From Papio anubis (Eukaryota; Chordata; Mammalia; Primates; Cercopithecidae): 64,000 nt of DNA. This document shows, piece by piece, positions 34,603 through 46,600 of this stretch; position 1 is the first letter of the stretch; every line of letters starts with the position of its first letter. The notes beneath the pieces are model-generated. The model worked only from the letters and a program-made list of their open reading frames with translations. It ran no database searches and was not told where the DNA came from. The position numbers and the translations under genes were made by a program. Where the stretch lies: positions 30,531,845 through 30,595,844 of the forward strand of contig NC_044976.1 of NCBI RefSeq assembly GCF_008728515.1. Direction: 5' to 3'.

Positions 34603-37600
34603 AAGAGACAGCCTTAGGCCAGGCGTGGTGGCTCAAGCCTGTAATCCCAGCACTTTGGGAGGCCGAGACGGGCGGATCACGAGGTCAGGAGATCGAGACC
34701 ATCCTTGCTAACCCGGTGAAACCCCGTCTCTACTAAAAAAATACAAAAAAAACTAGCCGGGCGAGGTGGCGGGCACCTGTAGTCCCAGCTGGTCGGGAGG
34801 CTGAGGCAGGAGAATGGCGTGAACCTGGGAGGTGGAGCTTGCAGTGAGCTGAGATCCGGCCACTGCACTCCAGCCTGGGCGACAGAGCGAGACTCCGTCT
34901 CAAAAAAAAAAAAAAAAAGAGACCGCCTTGGCCGGGTGTGGTGGCTCACGCCTGCAATCCCAGCACTTCGGGAGGCCGAGGCAGGCAGATCACTTGAGGT
35001 CAGGAGTTCAAGACCAACCTGGCCAACATGGTGAAACCCTGTTTCTACTAAAAATACAAAAATTAGCTGGGCATGGTGGTGGATGCCTGTAATCCCAACT
35101 ACTCGGGAGGCTGAGGCAGGAAAGTCGCTTGAACCTGGGTGGCAGAGACTGCAGTGAGCTGAGGTTGCACCACTGTACTCCAGCTTGGGCAACAGAGCGA
35201 GTCTAAAAAAAAAAAAAAAAAAAAAAGCCTTGCTTTGTTGCCAAGGATGGAATGCAGTGGCTATTCCTAGGTGAGATTATAATGCACTATAGCCTCAAAC
35301 TCCTGTGCTCAAGTGATTCTCCTGCCTCAGCCTCCCAAGTAGTTGAGACTACAAGTGTGTGCCTGGGTTGACTTTTAATTTGCAATCTAGAGGTTGAGTA
35401 GAGGGTGTGAAGAGAACAGTGTTCTAGGTCATAGCATGTATAAAGGCCTAAAGGTGAGAGAGACGGCCCTTGGGGAACTGCAAGCAAAATGGTGCTTGGC
35501 AGATTGGCACAGTGAATGAGATCAATTCAGCCTCTCAAACATGTTTTATTTATTTATTTATTTTATTTATTTATTTTTTTTTTTGAGACGGAGTCTCGCG
35601 CTGTCGCCCAGGCTGGAGTGCAGTGGCGCGATCTCGGCTCACTGCAAGCTCCGCCTCCCGGGTTCACGCCATTCTCCTGCCTCAGTCTCCTGAGTAGCTG
35701 GGACTACAGGCGCCCACCACCGCGCCCGGCTAATTTTTTGTATTTTTAGTAGAGACGGGGTTTCACTGTGGTCTCGATCTCCTGACCTTGTGATCCGCCC
35801 GCCTCGGCCTCCCAAAGTGCTGGGATTACAGGCGTGAGCCACCGCGCCCGGCCAAACATGTTTTATTTAACTCACAAAGTATTTTAAGGGCTTTACGTTA
35901 GTGACCAACCTTTAAAAAATGAAATCTGTCCAGAAAGGATCTGGCAGTTGGGCTCAAATTCCCTCATGGCAGTCATCAGCTAGAGCTATGTAAATAAAGG
36001 CTGTCCTCTGCTCACCAGTGTTTTGTTTATGTTTGTTTTAAGCACCAAGTTAGTTAGCTAAACTGGCCCTTATGAGTGCTTTGAGTTTGGTGTTCCCTGG
36101 GATAGAGCACAAAATATTTAGGGGAGTGCAAGTAGGGTGAGCAGGCAGATTATTCTGGTTTTCCAAGCCAGGTTAAAGAGTTTGAACTTGATATTTTGAG
36201 TAATGAAGCCATTGAAGTGTTTTTAAAGGGGAGTGGCATGATTCAGTTTGCATTTTAAGACTGATAACTCTATAACAGGCACAGTGACACATGCTCGTAA
36301 TCCCAGCTACTAGCAAGGGTGAGGCAAGAGGGTCACTTGAGCCCAGGAGTTCAAGACCAGCCTGGGCAACATAGGGAGATCCTGTCTCTAAATAAAAAAG
36401 AAAAAGACAGGCCGGGCATGGTGGCTCACGCCTGTAATCCCAGCATTTTGGGAGGCTGAGGCGGGTGGATCACCTGGGGTCAGCAGTTTGAGACCAACCT
36501 GGTCAACATCCCCATCTCTACTAAAAATACAAAAATTAGCCGGGCGTAATGGCGAGCGCCTGTAATCCCAGCTACTTGGGAGGCTGAAGCAAGAGAATTG
36601 CTTGAACCTTGGAGGCGGAGGTTGCAGTGAGCCAAGATCGTGCTGTTGCACTCCAGCTGGGTGACAAGAGTGAAACTTGGTGATACAAAGAAAAAAAAAG
36701 GCCAGGCGCGGTGCCTCACGCCTGTAATCCCAGCACTTTGGGAGGCTGAGACGGGCGGATCACAAGGTCAGGAGATTGAGACCATCCTGACTAACATGGT
36801 GAAACCCCGTCTCTACTAAAAATACAAAAAAATTAGCCAGGCGTGGTGGCGGGTGCCTGTAGTCCCAGCTACTGGGGAGGCTGAGGCAGGAGAATGGCGT
36901 GAACCCAGGAGGCGGAGCTTGCGGTGAGCCGAGATCGCGCCACTGCACTCCAGCCTGGGTGACAGAGAGAGACTCTACCTCAAAAAAAGAAAAAAAAAGA
37001 GAGAGAGAGAGAGAGAAAGAAAGGGGGAGAGGGAGAGAGAGAGGGAGAGAAAGAAAGAAAAAGAAGGAAAGAAAAAGAGAAAGAAAGAAGGAAGGAAAGA
37101 GAGAAAAGAAGGAAGGAAAGAAAGAAAAGAAAAGAGAAAAGAAAGACAGACAGAAAAGTCTGCCTGTAGTATTGAGCATAAATTAACAATGGTTAAGAGA
37201 GAGGCTAGGATACCAGTTAGGAGATTGTTGCCAGAATCCAAGTCAAAAAAAATGGTAGCCCCGAAATGGAAGTGGACAGATTTGACAGATAACACATTGG
37301 TGGTAGTTTCAAGAGAAGCTGAATGTAGTGGATGAAAAAAGAAGAATCAAAGATGTTACCCCAGACCGGGCATGGTGGCTCATGCCTGTAATCCTGGTAC
37401 TTTGGGAGGCCGAGGCCGGCAGATCACCTGAGGTCAGGAGCTTGAGACTAGCCTGGCCAACATGGTGAAACCCTATCTCTACTAAAAATACAAAAATTAG
37501 CTGGGCGTGGTGGCGGGCACCTGTAATCCCAGCTGCTTAGGAGGCTGAGACAGGAGAATCGCTAAACCTGGGCAGCAGAAGTTGCAATGAACCGAGATCA

Positions 37601-40600
37601 TGCCATTACACTCCAGCCTAGGCGACAGAATGAGACTGTCTCAAAAAACAAAACAAAACAAAAACAAACAAACAAACAAAAAAAAGGTGATGCCCTAGCT
37701 TCGATCTTGAACAGCTAGGTGGTTGGTGCTGAGAATAGGAAACCTGGGAAAGAGGGGCATAGGAAAAATAGGGTAGTAGATGCAATCAAGATTATGGAGG
37801 CACGAGAGAGACTGGCAATGGATTGAAACGGGAAAGCAAAAGAGGGCAGAGTTTAAAATGACACTTAGGTTTTCAGCCTGAGTAGACGTTGGTATCATTA
37901 ACAGAAATAGTGAAAGAGAACTTCTGGAAGTTAAGTGGAATTTGAGTGCTTCTAGGCTCTCAACAACGAATTGTTTAGTCCAGTTGAATTTGAAGTGCCT
38001 TTAGGATTTGTGGGTGGAGCAGACTGAGAAGCTATTGGACGTAAGAATCTGGAGCTCAGAACTAAGATCAAAATGGAGTTTGTGCAGTCATCTGTGTAGA
38101 AGGGATAGCCAGACCAGAGTTTTGATGACATTAGGAAGAGGGTAAAGGGCTTAGTATAGTAAAAACAACTTGGTATTTGGAGCCAAGTCTTTTTTCTTTC
38201 ACTGTAGGTGTTTTGGTTTGCCTTTTTAGAGATAGGGTCTCACTGTTTGCCCAGGCTGGTCTTGAACTCCTGGGCTCAAGTGATCCTTACATCTTAGACT
38301 CCTGAGCAGCTGGGACTACGGTGCATGCCACTGCACCTGGCTTCACTATGGCTGTTTTTGATAAAACAGTATCTGTCGTTCAGTCTTGTATGCCGCATTA
38401 AATTAAGTGAGGATTAAATGAGAGTCAAAGTACCTGGAGCCAGATCTCTGGATTCCTTCCAGTTTACCAGCTGCGTAACCCCAGGCAAATTACTTAACCT
38501 CTCTCTTTTGTAGTTTCCTCCCTGTGAAATAAGGATAATAATAGTATGAATTTTTTTTTTTTTTTTTTTTGGTGATGGAATTTCACTCTGTTGCCCAGAG
38601 TGCAGTGGTGTGATCTCGGCTCACTGCAACCTCTGCCTCCTGGATTCAAGCGATTCTCTGCCTCAGCCTCCCGAGTAGCTGTGATTACAGGCGCCTGCCA
38701 CCACGCTCGGCTAATTTTTTGTATTTTTAGTAGAGATGGGGTTTCACCATGTTGGCCAAGACTGGTCTTGAACTCCTGACCTCAAGTGATCTGCCCCGCT
38801 CAGCCTCTCAAAGTGCTCGGATTACAGGCATGAGCTATTGTGCCCGGCTGGGAACTTTTTTTTGTTTGTTTTTTGTTTTATCAGATGGATTCTCACTCTG
38901 TCGCCCAGGCTGGAGTGCAGTGGCACCATCTTGGCTCACTGCAACCTCTGCCTCCCAGATTCAAGCAGTTCTCTGCCTCAGCCTCCTGAGTAGTTGGGAT
39001 TATAGGTGCATGCCACCATGCCCGGCTAATTTTTGTATTTTCAGTAGAGACGGAGTTTCACCATCTTGGCCAGGTTGGTCTTGAACTCCTGACCTCTTGA
39101 TCCACCCTCCTCAGCCTCCCAAAGTTCTGGGATCACAGATGTGAGCCTCTGTGCCCGGCCAAACTTTTTTTTTTTTGAGACAGAGTCATGCTCTGTTGCT
39201 CAGGCTGGAGTGCAGTGGCACGATCTGGGCTCACTGCAACCTCTGCTTCCTGAGTTCAAGTGATTCTCATACTGCAGCCTCCCGAGTAGCTGGAATTACA
39301 GGTGCCTGCCACTGTGCCCGGCTAATTTTTGTATTTTTTGTAGAGATGGGATTTTGTCATGTTGGCCAGGCTGGTTTCAAACTCCTGGCCTCAAGCAATC
39401 CTCCCACCTCGGCCTCCCAAAATGCTGGGATTATAGGCGTGAGCCAACGTACCTGGCCATGAACTTTAAAAGGTGTTTTTTTTGTTTTTTGTTTTTCAGA
39501 GATGGGGTCTTGGGAGTCTGAACCTATTCTGGCTAGGAGAGGTTGCCCGATAATTTATTTTATTTATGTATTTTTTTGAGCTGGAGTCTCGCTTTGTTGC
39601 CCAGGCTGGAATGCAGTAGCATGATCTCAGCTTACCGCAGCTTCTGCCTCTGAGTTCAAGCAATTCTTCTGCCTCAGCCTCCTGAGTAGCTGGGATTCCA
39701 GGCACCCGCCACCACTCCCAGCTAATTTTTGTATTTTTAGTGGAGATGGTGTTTCACTATGTTGGCCAGGGTGGTCTCAAACTCCTGGCCTCAGGTGATC
39801 TGCCCACCTCAGCCTCCCAAAGTGCTGGGATTACAGGTGTGAGCCACTGTGCCTGGCCCTGATAATTATTTTAAAAAAGAGAAAAAGACAGGGTCTCACT
39901 ATGTTGTCCAGGCTAGCCTTGAAGTCCTAGGCTCAAGTGATCCTCCAGGGCTTAGATCTTTAAAAGGTTGTTGTGAGAATCATATGAGATAGTATTTAAA
40001 GTGTCTGAAAGAGTGACTGTCATAGAGGAAACAATAAATGTTGGCTGTGTATTGAAAATGCTTTATAAACTACAGAAAATATGGCAGGTTCTCAAATAAC
40101 ATCACTTCGCTCAGCATCATTTAATTACAACGTTGAGGAGAAAAATAACTGATATCTGGCGTGGCCACTATCTGTGTGGTGTTTGCACATTCTCCCCTTG
40201 TCTGTGTAGGTTTTCTCCGGGTACTCCAGTTTTCTGCCACATCCCAAAGATGTGCATGTGAGGTGAGTTGCCATGTTTTCATGGTCCTAGTCTGAGCAAG
40301 TGTGGATATGGGTGTGAGTGCACCCTGTGATGAAATGGCATCGTGTCCAAGGTTGGTTCCTTGTGCTGAGCTGCAGGGACAGGCTCTGGCCACCCTTGGA
40401 AATGAATGATTGAATTCAAATTATTGTCAAATAAAAATTCATGAAGTAGACAATAATCATACAGATGCACAACAATAAAAGATGTGATACAGAAACACTC
40501 AGTGAGCCAGCCTGCCATATTTATTATTGTTTGTTTTTGAACTGCATGATGGTAGAAGGTTCTCCTTACAATTTTCACTTTGCATACATTTATTATGTGA

Positions 40601-43600
40601 TTTAACCCACCACCACCACAACCACCATCACTCACTGGTTCACCAAAAATTGGGTAAATAATAATGTATATATTTTTTGAGACGGGGTCTTGCTCTGTTG
40701 CCCAGGCTGTAGTGCAGTGGCAAGATTACAGCTGACTGCAGCCTTGACTTCCCTGGGCTCAGGTGATCCACCTTAGCCTCTTGAGTAGCTGGGACTATAG
40801 GCAAGTACCACCACAGCTGGCTAATTTTTTATATTTTTGTAGAGACAGGGTTCACCATGTTGCCCAGACTGGTCTCAAACTCCTGGATTCAAGTGATCCA
40901 CCTGCCTTAGCCTCCCGAAGTGCTGGGATTTTAAGCATAAGCCACTGCACCCAGCCCAATAATCATCTTCCTTATTTTTATAAATCTTTCTTAAATATAG
41001 GGATAGTTCACATTTATTTCAGTATTTAATGTTTGAAGTGCTTTGGGTCTTTATTTAGAATTTTAGTGATGTTTTTGTGACAGAAATATGCTGTAGGAGC
41101 TTAAATTCTTGTTTATATCAATTATCCTATGGTAAAAGTGGTTTCTTAATACATTATTTTGCCTACAGTCACAATTTCCAGGAACCTGTGGATAACATTA
41201 AATGAAGACTTTTGTTGTATTGGTAATTAGAGAGGCAGAGGGTCATCTCTGAAGAAGACCTACCTTTAAGGGATGGGAGGAAAAGAAGAGAATTTTAAAA
41301 AGAGGGAAGGAGGAATCAGAATGTTGGGATAACCAGGAAATTATCTTGTCAAGGAAGTGGCAAGGGGAGGATGTGATAAAAATTGTTGATGTGGGCTGGG
41401 CGAGGTGGCTCACGCCTGTAATCCCAGCACTTTGGGAGGCCGAGGTGGGTGGATCACGAGGTCAGGAGTTCAACACCAGCCTGGCCAAGATGGTGAAACT
41501 CCGTCTCTACTAAAAAAAATACAAAAATTAGCCGGGCGTGGTGGCACGTGCCTGTAATCCCTGCTACTCAGGAGGCTGAGGCAGAGAATTGCTTGACCCC
41601 GGGAGGCGGAGGTTGCAGTGAGCCGAGATCGTGCCATTGCACTCCAGCCTGGGTGACAGAGCAAGACTCCATCTCAAAAAAAAAAAAAAAATTGTTGATG
41701 TGATGACTTATAAAGGATTTCCCATCTGTTTCAGTTGTCATTAGATACCCTTTTTTCATGAACTCTTAGAGCCATTTTGTCCATAATTTTATGATACATA
41801 TATATACATATTTTTTTTATTTTTAATTTTTGAGCGGGAGTTTCGCTCTTGTTGCCCAGGTTAGAGTACAGTGCCGCAATCTCAGCTTGCTGCAACCTCC
41901 ACCTCCTGGGTTCAAGCGATTTTCCTGTCTCAGCCTCCTGAGTAGTTGGGATTACAGGTGCATGTCACCACGCCCAGCTAATTTTTGTATTTTTTGTAGA
42001 GACCAGGTTTCATCATATTGGTCAGGCTGGTCTTGAACTCCTAACCTCAGGTGATCTGCCCGCCTCAGCCTAGGCGTGAGCCACCACACCCGGCCAGTTT
42101 TATATAATATTTAATAATAAAAAGTAATAATTTTGTAGGCCGGGCACGGTGGCTCACGCCTGTAATCCAGCACTTTGGGAGGCTGAGGCCGGCGGATCAC
42201 CTGAGGTCAGCAGTTCAAGACCAGCCTGACCAACATGGCAAAACCCCGTCTCTACCAAAAATACAAAAATTAGCTGGCTTGGTAGTGGGCACCTGTAATC
42301 CCAACTACTCGGGCGGCTGAGGCAGGAGAATCTCTTGAACCCGGGAGGCGAAGATTGCAATGAGCCAAGATCGCGCCATTGCACTCCAGCCTGGGTGACA
42401 GAGTGAGACTCCGCCTCAAAAAAAAAAAAAAAGAAAACATTAAAAAAAAGGCCTGGTGCGGTGGCTCATGCCCGTAATCCTAGAACTTTGGGAGGCTGAG
42501 GCAGGCGAATCACAAGGTCAGGAGATCGAGACCATCCTGGCTAACACTGTGAAACTCCGTCTCTACTAAAAATACAAGGCAGAGCTTGCAGTCAGCCGAG
42601 ATCGTCCCAGTGCACTCTAGCCTGGGCAACAGAGTGAGACTCTGTATCAAAAAATAATAATAATTATTATTATTATTATTTTGTAAAGCACCTTACAGTT
42701 TACAAAGAGATTTAACAACCTCTTCCGATTCTCTTAACTTCCCTGTGTGGTCCATGTTGTCCCTGTTTAATAAATGAGGAAATGGAGGTTCAAGAGATAG
42801 TAACTTGCCTAAGCAACAGAGCTTGAGTTACTCTAGGCCTTCTGATACTCTGTCTCCTTTGGTAATCTTGTTTGCCTAGTTATCTTGTAAATCTCTTGAG
42901 ACCTGAATCTAATCAGTTATTTCTTTTTATTCTTTATAGCACCTAGCTCCGTGCTGCGCAGGAAATAGAAATATTCAAACTAGATTGAGTGAACTGGCCG
43001 TGGTCAAAAATAACTTGCCCTTTCTCCCTTCTGCCCTCTAGCGCCCTCACAAAGCCAATGCTGAGGAGATGACCAAGTACCATAGTGACGACTACATTAA
43101 ATTCTTGCGCTCCATCCGTCCAGATAACATGTCGGAGTACAGCAAGCAGATGCAGAGATGTAAGTCCATTCTGTTCCTCCACACTCTCAAGCCCCCAGTT
43201 GTATCTTACTTTCCACTGCAGAGGCCCGCTCTGCTGTCCTGGCACCTCCCATTCAGTGGACACCAGATTTCCCCTACCTCCTAAAGGTGCCAGAGTGCTT
43301 TTTCCCCTCAAGTCGGGTTTTTCGTGTTTCCTGATTTGTGAACAATAGAGGTAGTACTTTTTCTGGTTATGTTCACAACACTGTCCCAAGAGTACTGTAA
43401 TTATTGTAGTGGAAAAAGCACTGACCTGGGACGGAGAGACAGTAGATACAGTAAAATTTAACTCTAACTCTCAGCTGACTGGGCAAGTCACTTCTCAGAT
43501 TTTTGTAAAGTGAACTGGGCCATGTGATCTCTGATTTCTGTCCAACTGTAACTGTTTTAACTTAGTGGGTATTGATTGAGAATTTAGAGGCCACTCAGGA

Positions 43601-46600
43601 CAGATTCTAGATGGTGTAATCTTTGAGATGAGGTGATTGCGCCCCTGGCCCCTTGGACTTGAAACTTCAGAGCAGGTCTCATCTTGGAAGCCACGCTTAG
43701 TTTGTAGGAATCGTGGGAATTATTTTAGCTGTGGGGAAAAAAAAAAAAGTATTCAAATTTGGAACAAAACTATCATACCTGACTTCCCCCTTGTGTTATT
43801 TTAGAAATTATCTCTTAGCACCTAAGACTTCATATAGTGTAACAGCATTGACCAGAAGAAGTTTTGATTAATTTATGACAGCTTAGATTGAAGTGTCAGA
43901 AAATATGCGGCACTTGTTTATTGCTGCTGACCACAAGGTAATCTTATTCCCAAGGAAGAAAGGTATTTATAACTATTATTATAACTAATAATAACTGTAC
44001 AGTGGTATTGATGACAGAACCACAGAGACCTTCCTTGAAGCATTAAGCTTCTTTGCTACCGACAACTCCAGGAGCTGCCAGCCGCTGTGAGTGAGGTGTT
44101 TGCTCTGAATTGCAGGGTCTTATTTCCCTCCAAGATGAGTCAAATTCAAATTCATGCCTTTCCTGTAGAGATGGCTTTAGAGGTTTCCATAACCCATTTA
44201 GGCCAAGGATCAGGCTCTATTCTCAGCAGAGTGGGCTGTCACTAGAGGAGCAGCTTGCTATTAAAGTAAGAAAATAAGCTTTCATGTCTTAGTTTGAATC
44301 CTTGGTCTCCTAGCCCCTCTCGTGTTATTTCCCCGCCCCCTTCTTTTTTTTTTTTTTTTTTAGACAGTTTCACTCTTGTTGCCCAGGCTGGAGTGCAATG
44401 GGGCGATCTCTGCTCACCACAACCTCTGCCTCCCGGATTCAAGTGATTCTCCTGCCTCAGCCTCCCGAGTAGCTGGGATTACAGGGATGTGCCACCACAC
44501 CTGGCTAATTTTGTATTTTTAAGTTTCTCCATGTTAGTCAGGCTGGTCTCGAACTCCTAACCTCAGGTGATCCACCGGCTTTGGCTTCCCAAAGTGCTGG
44601 GATTATAGGCGTGAGCCACTGTGCCTGACCTGTTTTCCCTCTTTAAGAGGAAGACAGGACAGGCACAGCGGTTCATGCCTGTAATCCTAGCACTTTGGAA
44701 GCCCAAGGTGGGAGGATTGCTTGAGCCCAGCCAGGAGTTTGAGACCAGCCTGGGCAATATAGTGAGACCCCCATCTCTACAAAAAAATTAAAAAATTAGC
44801 TGGGCATGGTGGTGCACACCTGTGGTCCCAGCTACTCGGGAGGCTGAGGAGGGAGGATCTTTTGAGCCTGGAAGGTCGAGGCTGCAGTGAGCCGTGATTG
44901 TACTACTACACTCTAGCCTGGGCAACAGAGTGAGACCAAAAAAAAAAAAAAAAAGACATTAGTGCCTATTTCCTAGTGCAGGATGAGGGGATAAGTAAAG
45001 ATAATGTATTTAAAGTATCTACCCTCAATGAATTGCTTTTGATATTTTGCTGTTGCATAATCGTTTTTGCTATTATGACTTACTATTTTTATTATTTACA
45101 AACTCATCAAGGCAGACAAAATACTATGCCCTTAGGAGTGTGCAGGTTCTGCTCTGGTGCTCCAATTTTTCTGAATCCAGCATTCTAAAGTTGTACATTA
45201 AAAATTCAGTCTGGCTGGGCATGGTGGCTCACACCTATAATCCCAGCACTTTGGGAGGCCAAGGCAGGCAGATCACCTGGGGTCGGGAGTTTGAGACCAG
45301 CCTGGCCAACATAGTGAAACCCCGTCTCTACTAAAAATACAAAAATTAGCTTGGTTTGGTGGTACGTGTCTGTAATCCCAGCTACTCAGGAGGCGGAGGC
45401 AGGAGAATTGTTTGAACCCAGGAGGCAGAGGTTGCAGTGAGCCGAGATCGTGCCACTGCACTCCGGCCTGGGTGACAGAGCGGGACTCCATCTCAAAAAA
45501 AAAAAATTTGGTCTGGGCACCTATAGTCCCAACTACTCAGGAGGCTGAAGCAGGAAGATTGCTTGAGCCCAGGAGTTCAAGGCTAGTTTGGGCAATATAG
45601 TGAGACCTGATCTCTAAAAAAAATTTTTTTTCTAATTAAAATAATTAGGTCTTGGATTTTTCTGTCATCAGAAATGGGGGGTAGGAAGAATAAGCCTCTC
45701 TAAGGACTTCAGAGTACCTCACTGAGTTGATTCATAGGGTTATGGAGGGTCAGAGTAGACAAAGACTTTAGATGTCACTTAACATAGTGCTTTATAACCT
45801 GGGGTATCTACGAAGACAGTAATGAGCTCTTTTTAAAAAAAGAATTATTTTTATTTTTATTCTTGTTTTTAGAGATAGTTTATCATCCAGGGTAAGTACA
45901 GTGGCAAGATCATAGCTCACTGCAGCCTCAAATTCCTCTTTTTTTTTTTTTGAGACGGAGTCTTGCTTTGTCGCCCAGGCTGGAGTGCAGTGGTGCGATC
46001 TCGGCTCACTGCAAGCTCTGCCTCCCAGGTTCACGCCATTCTCCTGCCTCAGCCTCCAAGTAGCTGGGACTACAGGCGCGCACCACCATGCCCGGCTAAT
46101 TTTTTGTATTTTTAGTAGAGACGGGGTTTCACCGTGTTAGCCAGGATGGTCTCGATCTCCTGACCTTGTGATCAGCCCACCTCGGCCTCCCAAAGTGCTG
46201 GGATTACAGGCGTGAGCCACCGCGCCTGGCCTCAAATTCCTCTTACTCCTTAACTTGCCCTTCCTTAGAATATGTACCAATATCTAACCTAGGCGCTGGA
46301 TGTAGTAGAATGCACCTGTAATGCCAGTGCAGGAGGGATAGCTTGAGGCCAGGAGTTCAAGACCAGCCTGGGCAGCATAGTGAGACCCCCATCTCTTTAA
46401 AAAAAAAAAGTAAAAAATTAGTTGGGCATGGTGGCACATGCCTGTGATTCTGGCTACTCAGGAGCCTGAGGCAGGAGGATCCCTTGAGCCTAGTTCAAGC
46501 CTGCATTGAGGTATGGTCTCATTTCGCCACCACACTCCAGCCTGGGCAACATGGCAAGAACTTGTCTCGATAAAAAAAACACACATGGCCAGGTGCGGTG

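Noticed and set aside
34677..35192. 171-aa open frame on the - strand
   Set aside because: It reads through two antisense Alus (repeated 'PRLECSG', 'SWDYRCPPP' words). Most open frames in the first 55 kb are of this kind.
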